Assembly: GCF_002933855.1 (NCBI RefSeq)
Contig: NZ_BFAQ01000042.1
Span: 31,617 to 95,616 of the forward strand
Source of the DNA: Vibrio penaeicida
Lineage (GTDB): Bacteria; Pseudomonadota; Gammaproteobacteria; Enterobacterales; Vibrionaceae
DNA length: 64,000 nucleotides
Reading direction: 5' to 3'
The translations under genes and the position numbers were made by a program. The first letter of the stretch is position 1; every line of letters begins with the position of its first letter. The notes under the pieces are model-generated. The model saw nothing but the letters and a program-made list of their open reading frames with translations. It was not told where the DNA came from and made no database searches. Of this stretch, positions 51,747-60,935 are shown piece after piece.

Positions 51747-52772
51747 ATGCTAAGAAAAAGAACGCCAGAATGGATGGCGTCAAATTACGGGCTACTGGAG
51801 CTAAACGAGCATCATAAAGTGCTGCGTTTTATTACCATTGTTTCGTTGCTCACCTTTCTGCCATTTTCGATTAAGAATGTTGTACTGGGGGAATATGTCT
51901 ATGCTGCGTTACTGATCACCTTTGAGCTTTCGCTGTTGCTTGAAGTGTATTGGTTTTACACCAGACAACGTCCCATGTTCAGCTACCTGCTTCCTGTAAC
52001 CTTGTTAGTTGCGTGTGGGATTTTTGCCATTCCCATTTTAGGAATCAATGGCTCCTATTGGTCGTTTCCTATTGCTGTGTGTGTTGTATTTGTAATGCCC
52101 ACCAAAATATCGTTTGTTTTTAACGTTATTATGATTATCGGAATAGCGATTACAGGGTATTTCTACATCGATCACTACGCCTTGCTTCGCCTTGTTGGTG
52201 CCCTCTCTATCACGGCTTTCTCTTCCCATTTTATCACCACTTCGTTTCTTAACTTGCAAGACAGATTTAAAGAGTTGTCTATTACTGACTCAATGACTGG
52301 CGCATACAATCGAGCTCAACTCGATGCATTTTTAGGGACGGCAATTGAACTTCATCAGAAGACAGGGCTTTCTTCCACAATTGCGCTTATCGATATAGAT
52401 AACTTCAAACAAGTGAATGATAAGTTTGGTCATGATGTGGGCGACTTGATGATTCAGTCAGTCGTGAGGGTTTTCAAAGAAACGGCACGCCCCGATGATT
52501 TCATTTTTCGCTTAGGGGGCGATGAGTTTTTGATTTTATATAGAAAGTCAGGATTGAAAGACAGCTATATCCGACTAGAGAAGTTACGACAAAAAATCGC
52601 CGAGTTGCGAGTACATAATAATCTGTCGGCATCGATTAGCGCAGGCATTGCGTCCTCCAATGCAGACATAAACACTAGGCAATGGATGAAAAACGCCGAT
52701 CTCTCGTTGTACTCCGCTAAACATAATGGGCGTAATCGAATAGAACACCATGAAGAAAAGTATGCAAGTTAA
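51747..52772 (+). CDS. Membrane diguanylate cyclase (GGDEF)
   Basis: 341 residues. About six hydrophobic segments lie in residues 25-170. The GGDEF domain has SMTGAYNRAQLD and an intact RLGGDEF. The inhibitory I-site RxxD (RPDD) is exactly 5 residues before GGDEF, so it should be active and product-inhibited. It makes cyclic di-GMP at the membrane; the input signal is unknown. Confidence 0.9.
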   Translation: MLRKRTPEWMASNYGLLELNEHHKVLRFITIVSLLTFLPFSIKNVVLGEYVYAALLITFELSLLLEVYWFYTRQRPMFSYLLPVTLLVACGIFAIPILGINGSYWSFPIAVCVVFVMPTKISFVFNVIMIIGIAITGYFYIDHYALLRLVGALSITAFSSHFITTSFLNLQDRFKELSITDSMTGAYNRAQLDAFLGTAIELHQKTGLSSTIALIDIDNFKQVNDKFGHDVGDLMIQSVVRVFKETARPDDFIFRLGGDEFLILYRKSGLKDSYIRLEKLRQKIAELRVHNNLSASISAGIASSNADINTRQWMKNADLSLYSAKHNGRNRIEHHEEKYAS

Positions 52773-52807
52773 AGGCTTAATCTAAATTGTGATTTGGTTA
52801 AAAACAA

Positions 52808-53338
52808 TTACAAAACATTGAGATCCAGTCGATATTCATAGCAATCAATCATGCATCCGTTGATACAAGTGAAATCGTTAACTGTACCAGTATGCTGAAA
52901 CTGGTTATTGAGAAGTACTCTTTGGGAAGCGACATTTTGTGTCGCTGCATACGCTCTTAGCGTCTTCAAACCACGGTAGGTTTTAGCGTAATGGACTAAT
53001 TGCTGCGTTGCTAATGTTGCCAATCCTTGCCCGCTTGAGCGCTCCGCAATGCGATATCCAACCCACGCTTCACCTTTCTTTAAATCGATACCATGCAAAT
53101 TAGCGCGACCGAGAATTTCACCCCGACCATTTTTTATCAAGGTAGGTAACATTGTCATGCTTTGATAATCTTTCAAACACTCACGAATGTGTAGGTTTAC
53201 TCCCTTCATGCAGTAAAAGCCTTCCGGTCTTTCATCAATAAACGTTTCAAACCATTGCCGATTAGCACGTTCAAAACGCAGTAAATCTTCACAATCTAAA
53301 TAGCTGAGTACCGGAAACGTGAACAAATTATCTTGCAC
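52808..53338 (-). CDS. GNAT acetyltransferase (RimJ type)
   Basis: 176 residues if translation starts at the GTG (53336-53338) with an AAAAAGG site. The frame extends 60 codons upstream, but that part is not GNAT-like. The acetyl-CoA site is RIAERSSGQGLATLATQQLVHYA, and NVASQRVLLNNQFQHTG follows. The substrate is unknown. Confidence 0.78.
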   Translation of the reverse strand: MQDNLFTFPVLSYLDCEDLLRFERANRQWFETFIDERPEGFYCMKGVNLHIRECLKDYQSMTMLPTLIKNGRGEILGRANLHGIDLKKGEAWVGYRIAERSSGQGLATLATQQLVHYAKTYRGLKTLRAYAATQNVASQRVLLNNQFQHTGTVNDFTCINGCMIDCYEYRLDLNVL

Positions 53339-53553
53339 CGCAATGACCTTTTTAAGATGGGTTTGATGAAAATAAATAGTGAACTCTATGCTATAAAACC
53401 ACAAATTTTGAAGTGAGAATTTGTTTAGATTATTGAGATTGATAGCAAAATTGAACTGTGTTGTTTTGCAGGCTTTCGTAGCAAAGTGATAACGAGTTAT
53501 ATTCATCACTTCAATCAAATGATATGTTATAACAATACAATAAGGATGAATTT

Positions 53554-53772
53554 ATGACTACGTCTGTTATACCACGTAACTTTAACGAATGGCGTCACTG
53601 CATCACCGTTGAATGCGGCATTTCGTTAACACCAGATTATATAGAAAAACGAATTCAAGCATTGCATTCAGAAAAAGACGAACATACTAGACAATTTGTA
53701 AGGCTGTATGGAGAGCAATATAAACAGCAGGTTGTTACTTGGTTTGAACGTGCAAAAGCTGAAATAGCCTAA
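53554..53772 (+). CDS. Small conserved-type hypothetical protein
   Basis: 72 residues with a TAAGGA ribosome site. It is charged and helical (DYIEKRIQALHSEKDEHTRQFVRLYGEQYKQQVVTWFERAK), with no motif I recognise. It is divergent from the GNAT gene and followed by a strong terminator. The ribosome site, terminator and codon use support a real gene. Confidence 0.7.
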   Translation: MTTSVIPRNFNEWRHCITVECGISLTPDYIEKRIQALHSEKDEHTRQFVRLYGEQYKQQVVTWFERAKAEIA

Positions 53773-53807
53773 AGTCGATTCACTCGTGATAATTAGAGCA
53801 AGCAAAA

Positions 53808-53845
53808 AATAGAAAAAGCGAAGCATGAGCTCCGCTTTTTCTATT
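53808..53845. terminator. Bidirectional terminator
   Basis: Perfect 13-bp stem AATAGAAAAAGCG/CGCTTTTTCTATT with A- and T-rich flanks. It serves the small plus-strand gene and the end of ydiJ. Confidence 0.9.
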
Positions 53846-53891
53846 ATTTAGCTATTAGGCTAGACTTAGAAGATAGATATAGGTTTAGAAA

Positions 53892-56800
53892 TTAGATCAA
53901 AGTAAGCAGTGCCTGTAGCGGGTGTTGCAGTTTTTCGTTAGCAAATCGCTTCACTTGGCTCCGACAGGAGTAGCCCGTTACAAGACAACGGCTCTTATCC
54001 AGAGAGTCCAATTTAGGCTCCCAACTCAGACCATAGATATCTTTGGACATATTAAGCTTATCCACTTCATGCCCAAATGTACCCGCCATACCACAGCACC
54101 CAACAGGAACAGTATTCAATCGAGCGCCAAAATGGGAGAATATGGAACCCCATTCTTTTTCAGCGTTCGGCATTTTGGTTTTCTCAGTGCAGTGCGCAAA
54201 CAAGTACCAAGGCTTGTCTTCGTTACCATTAGAATGCTCCAGCTCATTCAGTCTTGGTAACAGCCATTCGTGTACCGTAAGGACATCGAAATCTCCTCTT
54301 TTTTCACCCAGTGCTTCTTGGTACTCATCGCGGTAACAAAGCACTAATGCAGGATCTACGCCCACCATTGGAATACCTGTATCTGCGACAAGAGAAAGAA
54401 AATCTGCCGTGTTCTTAGCTGACGAGGCAAACTGAGAAAGGAAACCTTTTATATGCTGTGCCTTGCCATTGGGTTTGAATGGCAATAACACAGGTTTTTT
54501 CCCCAATTTTCTAGCGAGTAGAATAAAGTCTTCAACTACTTCTGCGTCGTAAAAGCTGGTGAAAGGATCTTGAACAATGAGTACATAGTCTTTCTTATCG
54601 TTCTCTGACAATCCGTTCAGCAACTTCAAATCGAACTTTGTGCTCTCATAAGGCTTTAAGCGCTGAACGAGCGTTGGCACACTCATCAATGGTGCATCAA
54701 CGTACCCAACTGTTTTCACCGTTAAGGACTGAACCCACTTTTGATTCAACGCTAAATTCACGGTTTTAGGGATTTTTGCCATCAATGGCAACATGGTTTC
54801 AATGTTGGCGACCAGATAATCTTTAGCTGGGCGCTGATATCGGGAGTAGTAAATGTTGAGAAAGCGTGAGCGAAAACTTGGCACGTCCACTTTTATCGGA
54901 CATTGGCTTGCGCACGCCTTACAGGCTAAACACCCATTCATTGCCTCATAGACCTCATGAGAAAAGTCATACTCATGACGCTTGTTAATCGTGTTTCTAA
55001 CTCGATTCAGAAGCGTTTTAACGGTCGCGCTGCCTTTCAGGGTTTGTTGCTCTAAATCCAGAATATCAATCCCGTGTTCAGTCAACTGCCTTAGCCATTC
55101 GCGTACCATACCAGCTCGACCTTTAGGCGAGTGGCGGCGGTCTGCCGTTACTTTCATCGATGGGCACATTGGAGAGCTGGTATCGTAGTTAAAGCACAAT
55201 CCGTTACCATTACATTCCATTGCCTGTTTAAAGCTATCACGCACTTCGACGGGGATTTGCCTGTCATACATTCCGCGTTTGGCATCGGTTACTTTTACCA
55301 ATTCAGCATCGCTGCCTAGCGGAGTACAGATCTTACCCGGGTTCATTTTGTTGAGTGGATCAAACGCAGCTTTTACTCGGCGAAGTTCTAAAAATAACGA
55401 CTCCCCGAAAAACTCAGGACCGTACTCTGAACGATACCCTTTACCATGCTCACCCCACATTAGTCCGCCATATTTGGCGACGAGCTTGACCACATCATCA
55501 GAAATTTGATGCATCAAGGCTTCTTGTTCTGGATCGCATAAATCTAACGCAGGGCGAACATGAAGTACGCCGGCGTCAACATGACCAAACATTCCGTAGT
55601 TTAATTTTTTAGCGTCTAACAACTCACGAAATTCCTGAATGAAATCCGCTAAATTTTCGGGCGGTACACAGGTATCCTCTGCAAATGCGACCGGTTTTGC
55701 TTTCCCTTTTGCTGCACCAAGTAAACCAACCGCTTTTTTACGCATTCCATAAATGCGACCAATGCTCGCGAGATCGTTACATACCTGATACCCAATAATA
55801 CCGCCTTCTTCACTCTCCAACATTTGGTCAAGCTTGCTCGTCAGGCTTGAGACTTGATGCTCGACCAGCTCACCATCTTGACCAGCAAATTCAACGATAT
55901 TGATACCTAGCATTTCTTTGCCAGGAACGTCCGTAAGCAACTCGCTCACTGTATGCCAAACTATATCCTGCTTCGCTAAGTTCAATACACGAGAATCGAT
56001 GGTTTCAACGGATAACGCGTTCGCTTCAACCATAAAAGGGGCGTTTCTAAGCGCAGAATCAAACGTGTTGTATTTCACGTTGACAAGTGTTCTGGCTTTC
56101 GGAATCAAAGTGAGGTTAAGTTTTGCCTCAGTAATAAAGGCTAGAGACCCTTCCGCTCCACACAATACGCGAGTGAAATCAAAAGAATCCTCTTCCTCAT
56201 TTAGGGCGTTTTTTAAGTCATAACCCGTTAAGAAGCGGTTGAGTGGAGGGAACTTGTCTACAATTTCGGCGCGTTTTTGGCGGCAGACTTGCTCAGTAAC
56301 GGATAACGCTTGGTGAGCAAAAGTCCCTTCTTCAGGCTGTACATCACTAAGATCACTCTCAATTATTGAGCCGTCTGTGAAAACAGCTTGAAGTGACAAT
56401 ACGTGATCAGAGGTTTTGCCATACACCAGCGAACCTTGCCCAGATGCATCGGTATTGATCATTCCACCTAGCGTCGCACGGTTACTGGTAGAAAGTTCAG
56501 GGGAAAAGAATAAACCGTGCGGACGAACGACATCATTCAGCTTATCTTTTACAATTCCGGTTTGTACTCGAACCCAACCCTCTTTCTCGTTAATTTCCAA
56601 CACTTTGTTCATATGACGAGAAAGGTCGACAACAATACCTTTTGTTAAAGATTGCCCGTTTGTCCCTGTTCCAGCGCCTCTCGGCGAAAACGTCACATTT
56701 TGATATTCAGGCTGATGACCAATTCGTCCAATCAGCTGTACATCTTCTGTCGTTTTGGGATGAACCACGGCTTGAGGCAATTGCTGGTATACGCTGTTAT

Positions 56801-56930
56801 CGGTAGCAACAGCCAAACGACTAGAGTACATAGACTCAATATCGCCAGTAAAACCAGCACTTTGAAGTTCTTCGAGGTATTGTTTAACTAAAGGATCAAC
56901 ATCCGATTGGTGTTGTAGTCTTGGTAACAT
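53892..56930 (-). CDS. ydiJ: FAD/Fe-S D-2-hydroxyacid dehydrogenase (YdiJ family)
   Basis: 1012 residues, as in YdiJ. An FAD_binding_4 domain (SPRGAGTGTNGQSLTKGIVVDLSRHM, near residues 90-120), a D-lactate dehydrogenase-type C domain (GHVDAGVLHVRPALDL), Fe-S cysteines (MNGCLACKACASQCPIKVD) and a C-terminal CCG region (VPVGCCGMAGTFGHE). It oxidises a D-2-hydroxyacid (D-2-hydroxyglutarate in characterised homologues) and is membrane- or quinone-linked. A GGCTGA/TCAGCC hairpin (56951-56967) lies in its leader. Confidence 0.88.
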   Translation of the reverse strand: MLPRLQHQSDVDPLVKQYLEELQSAGFTGDIESMYSSRLAVATDNSVYQQLPQAVVHPKTTEDVQLIGRIGHQPEYQNVTFSPRGAGTGTNGQSLTKGIVVDLSRHMNKVLEINEKEGWVRVQTGIVKDKLNDVVRPHGLFFSPELSTSNRATLGGMINTDASGQGSLVYGKTSDHVLSLQAVFTDGSIIESDLSDVQPEEGTFAHQALSVTEQVCRQKRAEIVDKFPPLNRFLTGYDLKNALNEEEDSFDFTRVLCGAEGSLAFITEAKLNLTLIPKARTLVNVKYNTFDSALRNAPFMVEANALSVETIDSRVLNLAKQDIVWHTVSELLTDVPGKEMLGINIVEFAGQDGELVEHQVSSLTSKLDQMLESEEGGIIGYQVCNDLASIGRIYGMRKKAVGLLGAAKGKAKPVAFAEDTCVPPENLADFIQEFRELLDAKKLNYGMFGHVDAGVLHVRPALDLCDPEQEALMHQISDDVVKLVAKYGGLMWGEHGKGYRSEYGPEFFGESLFLELRRVKAAFDPLNKMNPGKICTPLGSDAELVKVTDAKRGMYDRQIPVEVRDSFKQAMECNGNGLCFNYDTSSPMCPSMKVTADRRHSPKGRAGMVREWLRQLTEHGIDILDLEQQTLKGSATVKTLLNRVRNTINKRHEYDFSHEVYEAMNGCLACKACASQCPIKVDVPSFRSRFLNIYYSRYQRPAKDYLVANIETMLPLMAKIPKTVNLALNQKWVQSLTVKTVGYVDAPLMSVPTLVQRLKPYESTKFDLKLLNGLSENDKKDYVLIVQDPFTSFYDAEVVEDFILLARKLGKKPVLLPFKPNGKAQHIKGFLSQFASSAKNTADFLSLVADTGIPMVGVDPALVLCYRDEYQEALGEKRGDFDVLTVHEWLLPRLNELEHSNGNEDKPWYLFAHCTEKTKMPNAEKEWGSIFSHFGARLNTVPVGCCGMAGTFGHEVDKLNMSKDIYGLSWEPKLDSLDKSRCLVTGYSCRSQVKRFANEKLQHPLQALLTLI

Positions 56931-57150
56931 TATGCTTCCTGCTCCCTAGTGGCTGATCCGTTCAGCCGGGATAAAAATGGTTTAGACATTGCGATTTATT
57001 TTTTGATTTTCGTCACTTTACAACATTTCAGAGCTTGATAAAAACAGAAAGTACGCATGAAATTAAAACGTTTGCTTACTTTTTTGAATTTTTCGTCCAC
57101 ACTTCAATACAAGCAAACATTTTCTCCTATCGTTGTTAAGCGAATTCCAT

Positions 57151-57831
57151 ATGAAAAAAAATAAAATAGTTACAACAGAAGATATCCTTTTAAAGCTGTG
57201 TCAATCGGTTTCTGGTGTGCTTCAATCTGCTACGAATTCTAAAATCTCATACTCTGCTATGGTACAAAAGATCAATAAAACAAGTTTAAAACCTGATTTT
57301 GGATGTTTTGTACTGTTTGATGGTGGGTTTTCAGGGCTGGTAGTGATCAACTTTACGGCTCAGTCTGCGCTAGAGCTGTATCAAAACTACATGCGTAACA
57401 TGGGTATGCCAGAAGAAGAGCTCGCCATTTTGCATACTTCTGATGAAGTCGGTGACGTTCTAGGTGAACTGATGAACCAACTTGTTGGTGACTTTACAAA
57501 CAAGATCCGAAAAGAGCTGCAAACCAACATTACGCAAAACCAACCTAAAATGCTGGCCATTAACAAGCAGGTTATGCTTTCGGTTGATACGAATTTAGAT
57601 AGACCACAAGCTCGCCGTGTGTCTTTTTCTACTGAGAAAAACAACATTTTCTATTTAGAGCTCGCAATGGATAAAACTGAGTTTATCCAACTGGAAGAGT
57701 TTGAAGCAGAAGATGAAGCTAGCGTTGATGATATTCTTGAACAAGAGCAAGCAAAATCAACAACAAAAGTAGAAGATATTCCACCTTCAGATGATATTGC
57801 AAGCGATTTGCTTGATGAGCTGGGCATCTAA
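57151..57831 (+). CDS. DUF3334 family protein, CheX/CheC-like
   Basis: 226 residues from the ATG at 57151; a TTG six codons earlier is unlikely. The DUF3334 pattern includes HTSDEVGDVLGELMNQLVGDFTNKIRK, which resembles the E-x2-N phosphatase/CheX helix. An acidic C-terminal tail follows (EAEDEASVDDILEQEQ, ending DLLDELGI). A role in chemotaxis or signalling is an inference from fold similarity. Confidence 0.8.
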   Translation: MKKNKIVTTEDILLKLCQSVSGVLQSATNSKISYSAMVQKINKTSLKPDFGCFVLFDGGFSGLVVINFTAQSALELYQNYMRNMGMPEEELAILHTSDEVGDVLGELMNQLVGDFTNKIRKELQTNITQNQPKMLAINKQVMLSVDTNLDRPQARRVSFSTEKNNIFYLELAMDKTEFIQLEEFEAEDEASVDDILEQEQAKSTTKVEDIPPSDDIASDLLDELGI

Positions 57832-57903
57832 ATAACACTTATACGCAAGTTACCGCAAGATGCTACTTTCAATGTGTTAACTTGCTTAGGCATATAAACT
57901 TTC

Positions 57904-57933
57904 AAACGCCACGGTAGTCCTACTGTGGCGTTT
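57904..57933 (+). terminator. Rho-independent terminator of the DUF3334 gene
   Basis: AAACGCCAC/GTGGCGTTT with an inner GTAG/CTAC stem, then T residues. Confidence 0.9.
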
Positions 57934-58016
57934 TTGTCATCTATGGTGCATACCTCTTCCCCTCTCCTTTCTAACACGGTAAAATGGTCGACTTTTCAAA
58001 TTGACTTGCTGTGGAC

Positions 58017-58700
58017 ATGGACAAAAAAAAAGCCCTAAAGAAAATTGCCAAATGTTTGGAGCTAGGTAACTCTGCTAACGTAAACGAAGCCGCTAACGCT
58101 ATTAAAATGGCGCACAGCTTAATGCTCAAATACGGGCTTGATAAAGACGATATCGAATTTATCAAGATGGGAAAAACACAGTCCAGCCACCTGTTACCCG
58201 CTAGTGTTTCTTCTACTCTGCTTAGGATCATTAGGGGGATTAACACTAAATTTGGTGTTGAAGCTGTTTTACTCAACCACAAAGGTCTCAAGAAGTTAGA
58301 GTTTATAGGTGAAGCCGACAGGGCCATTTTTGCTGCATTCGCCTTCGATATCATTTATCGCGAAATGAATGAACAAACCGGGCAATTTAGAAATGGCTTT
58401 GCCGGTTCAGGTACAAGCAGTGCTGAAGTTCAACGACGTGTCTCTTCTTTTCTTTCTGGGTGGATTGAAGGCGCTTTAGAGAAGCTGCCCGAAATTGCAC
58501 CAGATGACGATTCTAATAACAAGATTAACAACTACATCGACAAAGAATTCCAAAACATTGATCGTGAAACTTTCAAACAACAATTGAAAGAAGCGATGAA
58601 GAACATTACTGCGGATTATGAGGTTGGATTGAAAAAAGGTCGACGTGTATCCGTTAACCGACCAGTCGAAGGTGGCCAGGCACCTAAGCTTCTCAAGTAA
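58017..58700 (+). CDS. DUF2786 domain protein
   Basis: 227 residues from the ATG at 58017; a GTG two codons earlier is possible. The DUF2786 start is MDKKKALKKIAKCLELGNSANVNEAANAIKMAHSLM. A second domain has GSGTSSAEVQRRVSSFLSGWI. The C-terminus is basic. The family is common in mobile DNA and in vibrios. Function is unknown. Confidence 0.8.
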   Translation: MDKKKALKKIAKCLELGNSANVNEAANAIKMAHSLMLKYGLDKDDIEFIKMGKTQSSHLLPASVSSTLLRIIRGINTKFGVEAVLLNHKGLKKLEFIGEADRAIFAAFAFDIIYREMNEQTGQFRNGFAGSGTSSAEVQRRVSSFLSGWIEGALEKLPEIAPDDDSNNKINNYIDKEFQNIDRETFKQQLKEAMKNITADYEVGLKKGRRVSVNRPVEGGQAPKLLK

Positions 58701-58725
58701 CTTATCCAACAGAAACCAACCCAGC

Positions 58726-58749
58726 AAACGCCCAATCGGGCGTTTTTTT
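58726..58749 (+). terminator. Rho-independent terminator of the DUF2786 gene
   Basis: AAACGCCC-AATC-GGGCGTTT followed by TTTT. Confidence 0.9.
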
Positions 58750-58830
58750 AATGTAAAACACAAACAGAACGACATATTGTATTATTAAAAATATAACGTA
58801 TGATGCTCGATATATATAAGTGAGGCATCT

Positions 58831-59496
58831 ATGAAATTTCTATCCTATCTTCTGATCGGCACTTTCGCTTTGACTGGCTGCCAAGCAACCCAACGTCAAA
58901 ATGCGACAACAGGTCAAACTGAAACTAATTCCGCAACGAAAGGCGTGATCCTCGGAGCACTAGCTGGCGCTGCTGCGGGTGCCATTACTGGTGACAACAG
59001 TAAAGACAGACAAAGGCGAGCACTATATGGCGCGCTGGGCGGTGCAGCTGTTGGCGGTGGGATCGGCTATTATTTCGATAAGCAAGAAGCAGAGCTCCGT
59101 AACACTTTGGTCAATTCAGGTGTACAAGTTCAACGACTTGATGAAAACCAGCTATTGCTCATCATGGAAAACGGAATCGGATTCCAATCTGGATCCTTCG
59201 CACTGGACAGTTCTATACACCAAACGTTGAATGGAGTTGCGGATGTGATCGCGCGCTACCCCGAAACTAAGCTTATCGTTAACGGTCATACTGACAGCTC
59301 CGGCAGTGACACGACCAATCAGGTTTTATCTGAGCAGCGTGCAATGCAAGTCGAATCCTACCTTATTGGTCAATCAATCAAATCTGGAAGGATTGATGCA
59401 AAAGGCTATGGCGAGCGCCACCCGATTTGCGACAATGCGACAATTCAAGGACGTGCTTGTAATAGACGTGTCGAGATTCAAATACTGCCTATGTAA
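58831..59496 (+). CDS. OmpA-family lipoprotein with glycine zippers
   Basis: 221 residues. The lipobox is ALTGC. Two glycine-zipper segments (GALAGAAAGAITG, GALGGAAVGGGIGYYF) are followed by an OmpA peptidoglycan-binding domain (IVNGHTDSSGSDTTNQVLSEQRA, then GYGERHPICDNAT, and RACNRRVEI). It is YiaD-like. It anchors the outer membrane to peptidoglycan. Confidence 0.9.
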   Translation: MKFLSYLLIGTFALTGCQATQRQNATTGQTETNSATKGVILGALAGAAAGAITGDNSKDRQRRALYGALGGAAVGGGIGYYFDKQEAELRNTLVNSGVQVQRLDENQLLLIMENGIGFQSGSFALDSSIHQTLNGVADVIARYPETKLIVNGHTDSSGSDTTNQVLSEQRAMQVESYLIGQSIKSGRIDAKGYGERHPICDNATIQGRACNRRVEIQILPM

Positions 59497-59550
59497 TCCA
59501 GCATTTTGATAGAAGCTCAACTAAACTTAATGGTGAATTACGTTTATTGT

Positions 59551-59583
59551 TATACCCTAGCATCTTGAGGTGACTTGGGTATA
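59551..59583. repeat. Dispersed palindromic repeat, copy 2
   Basis: A 33-base element starting TATACCC and ending GGGTATA, related to the sequences at 20725 and at 63984. It sits just before a terminator. Confidence 0.65.
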
Positions 59584-59587
59584 AAAT

Positions 59588-59611
59588 CAGCCCCTCTGGG
59601 GCTGTTTTTTT
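59588..59611 (+). terminator. Rho-independent terminator of the OmpA-type gene
   Basis: CAGCCCC-TCT-GGGGCTG followed by seven T. Confidence 0.88.
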
Positions 59612-59629
59612 CTCTATCGAATTGGCTAT

Positions 59630-60673
59630 ATGAAACCTTTTTTATTTATCACCGCTGTCTTATTTTCAATTGTGCTCTCGAAAGCGAATGCCGTATCAAT
59701 TGAGGAATTGGAATCAAAAGCAAACAAACAAGACCCAGTTGCTCAGTACTCTTTGGCACAGGCATTCTTTCAAGGCAATGGGGTTCCCAAAGACCCTCAA
59801 TCTGCCATTGTTTGGCTTAGGAATTCTGCCGAAAACGGATACCCTTTGGCTCAGCTTAAACTCGCCAATGCGTTTGACTCAGGGCTCGCCATTGAAGAAA
59901 ACCGAGATAAGGCAGTGTATTGGTACACCAAATCTGCCGTTCAAGGGCTTGCACGAGCTCAGTTAAAGCTTGGTGCCATATATGAACGTTCATATCGTGA
60001 TTCAAAAAATATTGCCGATTTAGAAACGGCTGAAGTATGGTATCGAGTAGCGCTTGAAAACAACAGCCACCAAGCAGAGAGCGCGTATAACCGCGTGCTG
60101 GAAAATCAATTCAATCACCGGAAGGCAGCGCAACTTGGTCAATTCGATCAATTGGACAAAGCACATGAAGAGCGACTCTCTTCTGAATCACTGAATGCAC
60201 AAAACACACCACCTACCCCCATTGAAAAAGACTTAGATTGGTATCTAACCAAATACGAGAAAGAGATCATATATGGCTTAGCGGGCTTTGCACTATTCGT
60301 GTTAGTGTTCGTTGCTATGATACTTGTCGGAAAAAATCGAAGAAATAATAAAAATGCAGCACTAGAAAGCAAGGTTTCGGACCAATCACTGCAATCCAAA
60401 AAACTGAGAAGAGAACTCGAAAAAGCGCATAAACAAATTCTCAAGCAAAATGGAATGTTGGAAGAACTCAAATCTGCCACTAAAGATCAGAAGTTTCATG
60501 TCGCATGTGCGGTATTTGGGTTTAACCCCAAACGTTTGCCTAAAAAAGATGTGATCAAGAACCGTTACAAAAAGCTCTGCCGCGTATATCATCCCGACGC
60601 GAATGGCAGTGATGAAGAGATGCGACGATTAAACACAGCACTAAAGCTCATTTTGCAACAAAATGTTAATTAA
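59630..60673 (+). CDS. Periplasmic Sel1-repeat, transmembrane, cytoplasmic J-domain protein
   Basis: 347 residues. A signal peptide (to about SKANA) leads three to four Sel1 repeats (YSLAQAFFQGNGVPKDPQSAIVWL and so on, residues 40-165). One membrane helix follows (IIYGLAGFALFVLVFVAMILVG cut to about residues 205-230), then a basic coiled coil (SKKLRRELEKAHKQILKQNGML). It ends with a J-domain-like segment that keeps HPD (CRVYHPDANGSDEEMRRLN). With signal-first topology the HPD end is cytoplasmic. It may recruit DnaK for an envelope protein. The arrangement is unusual. Confidence 0.8.
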   Translation: MKPFLFITAVLFSIVLSKANAVSIEELESKANKQDPVAQYSLAQAFFQGNGVPKDPQSAIVWLRNSAENGYPLAQLKLANAFDSGLAIEENRDKAVYWYTKSAVQGLARAQLKLGAIYERSYRDSKNIADLETAEVWYRVALENNSHQAESAYNRVLENQFNHRKAAQLGQFDQLDKAHEERLSSESLNAQNTPPTPIEKDLDWYLTKYEKEIIYGLAGFALFVLVFVAMILVGKNRRNNKNAALESKVSDQSLQSKKLRRELEKAHKQILKQNGMLEELKSATKDQKFHVACAVFGFNPKRLPKKDVIKNRYKKLCRVYHPDANGSDEEMRRLNTALKLILQQNVN

Positions 60674-60686
60674 ATGTAACTTTCAC

Positions 60687-60716
60687 TTAACATTTCAATC
60701 GTCGATATGTCATAAT
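60687..60716 (+). promoter_or_regulatory. Sigma-70-type promoter for the structured leader
   Basis: TTAACA (60687-60692), an 18-base spacer and CATAAT (60711-60716). Each hexamer is one base off consensus. Predicted start of transcription is near 60723. Confidence 0.5.
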
Positions 60717-60738
60717 TTTCTGCTTATATGTACCCAGA

Positions 60739-60910
60739 GTCTTTACTCAATGAACACACTGCTCCATAAATGAGTGTGTTTGACCAAAATTGAGCCTCTT
60801 CTCGCGATAACGCCTTTAGTATTCCTTTGGAATGCTGATGAGCTCTTTTGAAACGTTATCGAGTGAATGAATCGCTCGCGACGGTGGCAACACACTTAGA
60901 GAGTAAAGAC
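60739..60910 (+). ncRNA. Structured RNA leader with alternative pairings (candidate riboregulator)
   Basis: A 10-bp closing stem GTCTTTACTC (60739-60748) pairs with GAGTAAAGAC (60901-60910). Inside are hairpin AACACACT/AGTGTGTT (60753-60760 with 60773-60780), stem CGATAACG/CGTTATCG (60805-60812 with 60854-60861), an 8-bp hairpin AGTATTCC/GGAATGCT with a TTT loop (60818-60836), and GAGTGA/TCGCTC (60861-60877). A second AACACACT at 60889-60896 can compete for the same AGTGTGTT. It ends 16 bases before the ribosome site of the 58-residue protein. It is not matched to a family I know. Confidence 0.55.
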
Positions 60911-60935
60911 CGAGATGTTTTGAATAGGGGGAAAT

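Noticed and set aside
57068..57118. GTTTGCTT/AAGCAAAC inverted repeat upstream of the DUF3334 gene
   Set aside because: Long AT-rich loop, so it could occur by chance; no supporting feature.
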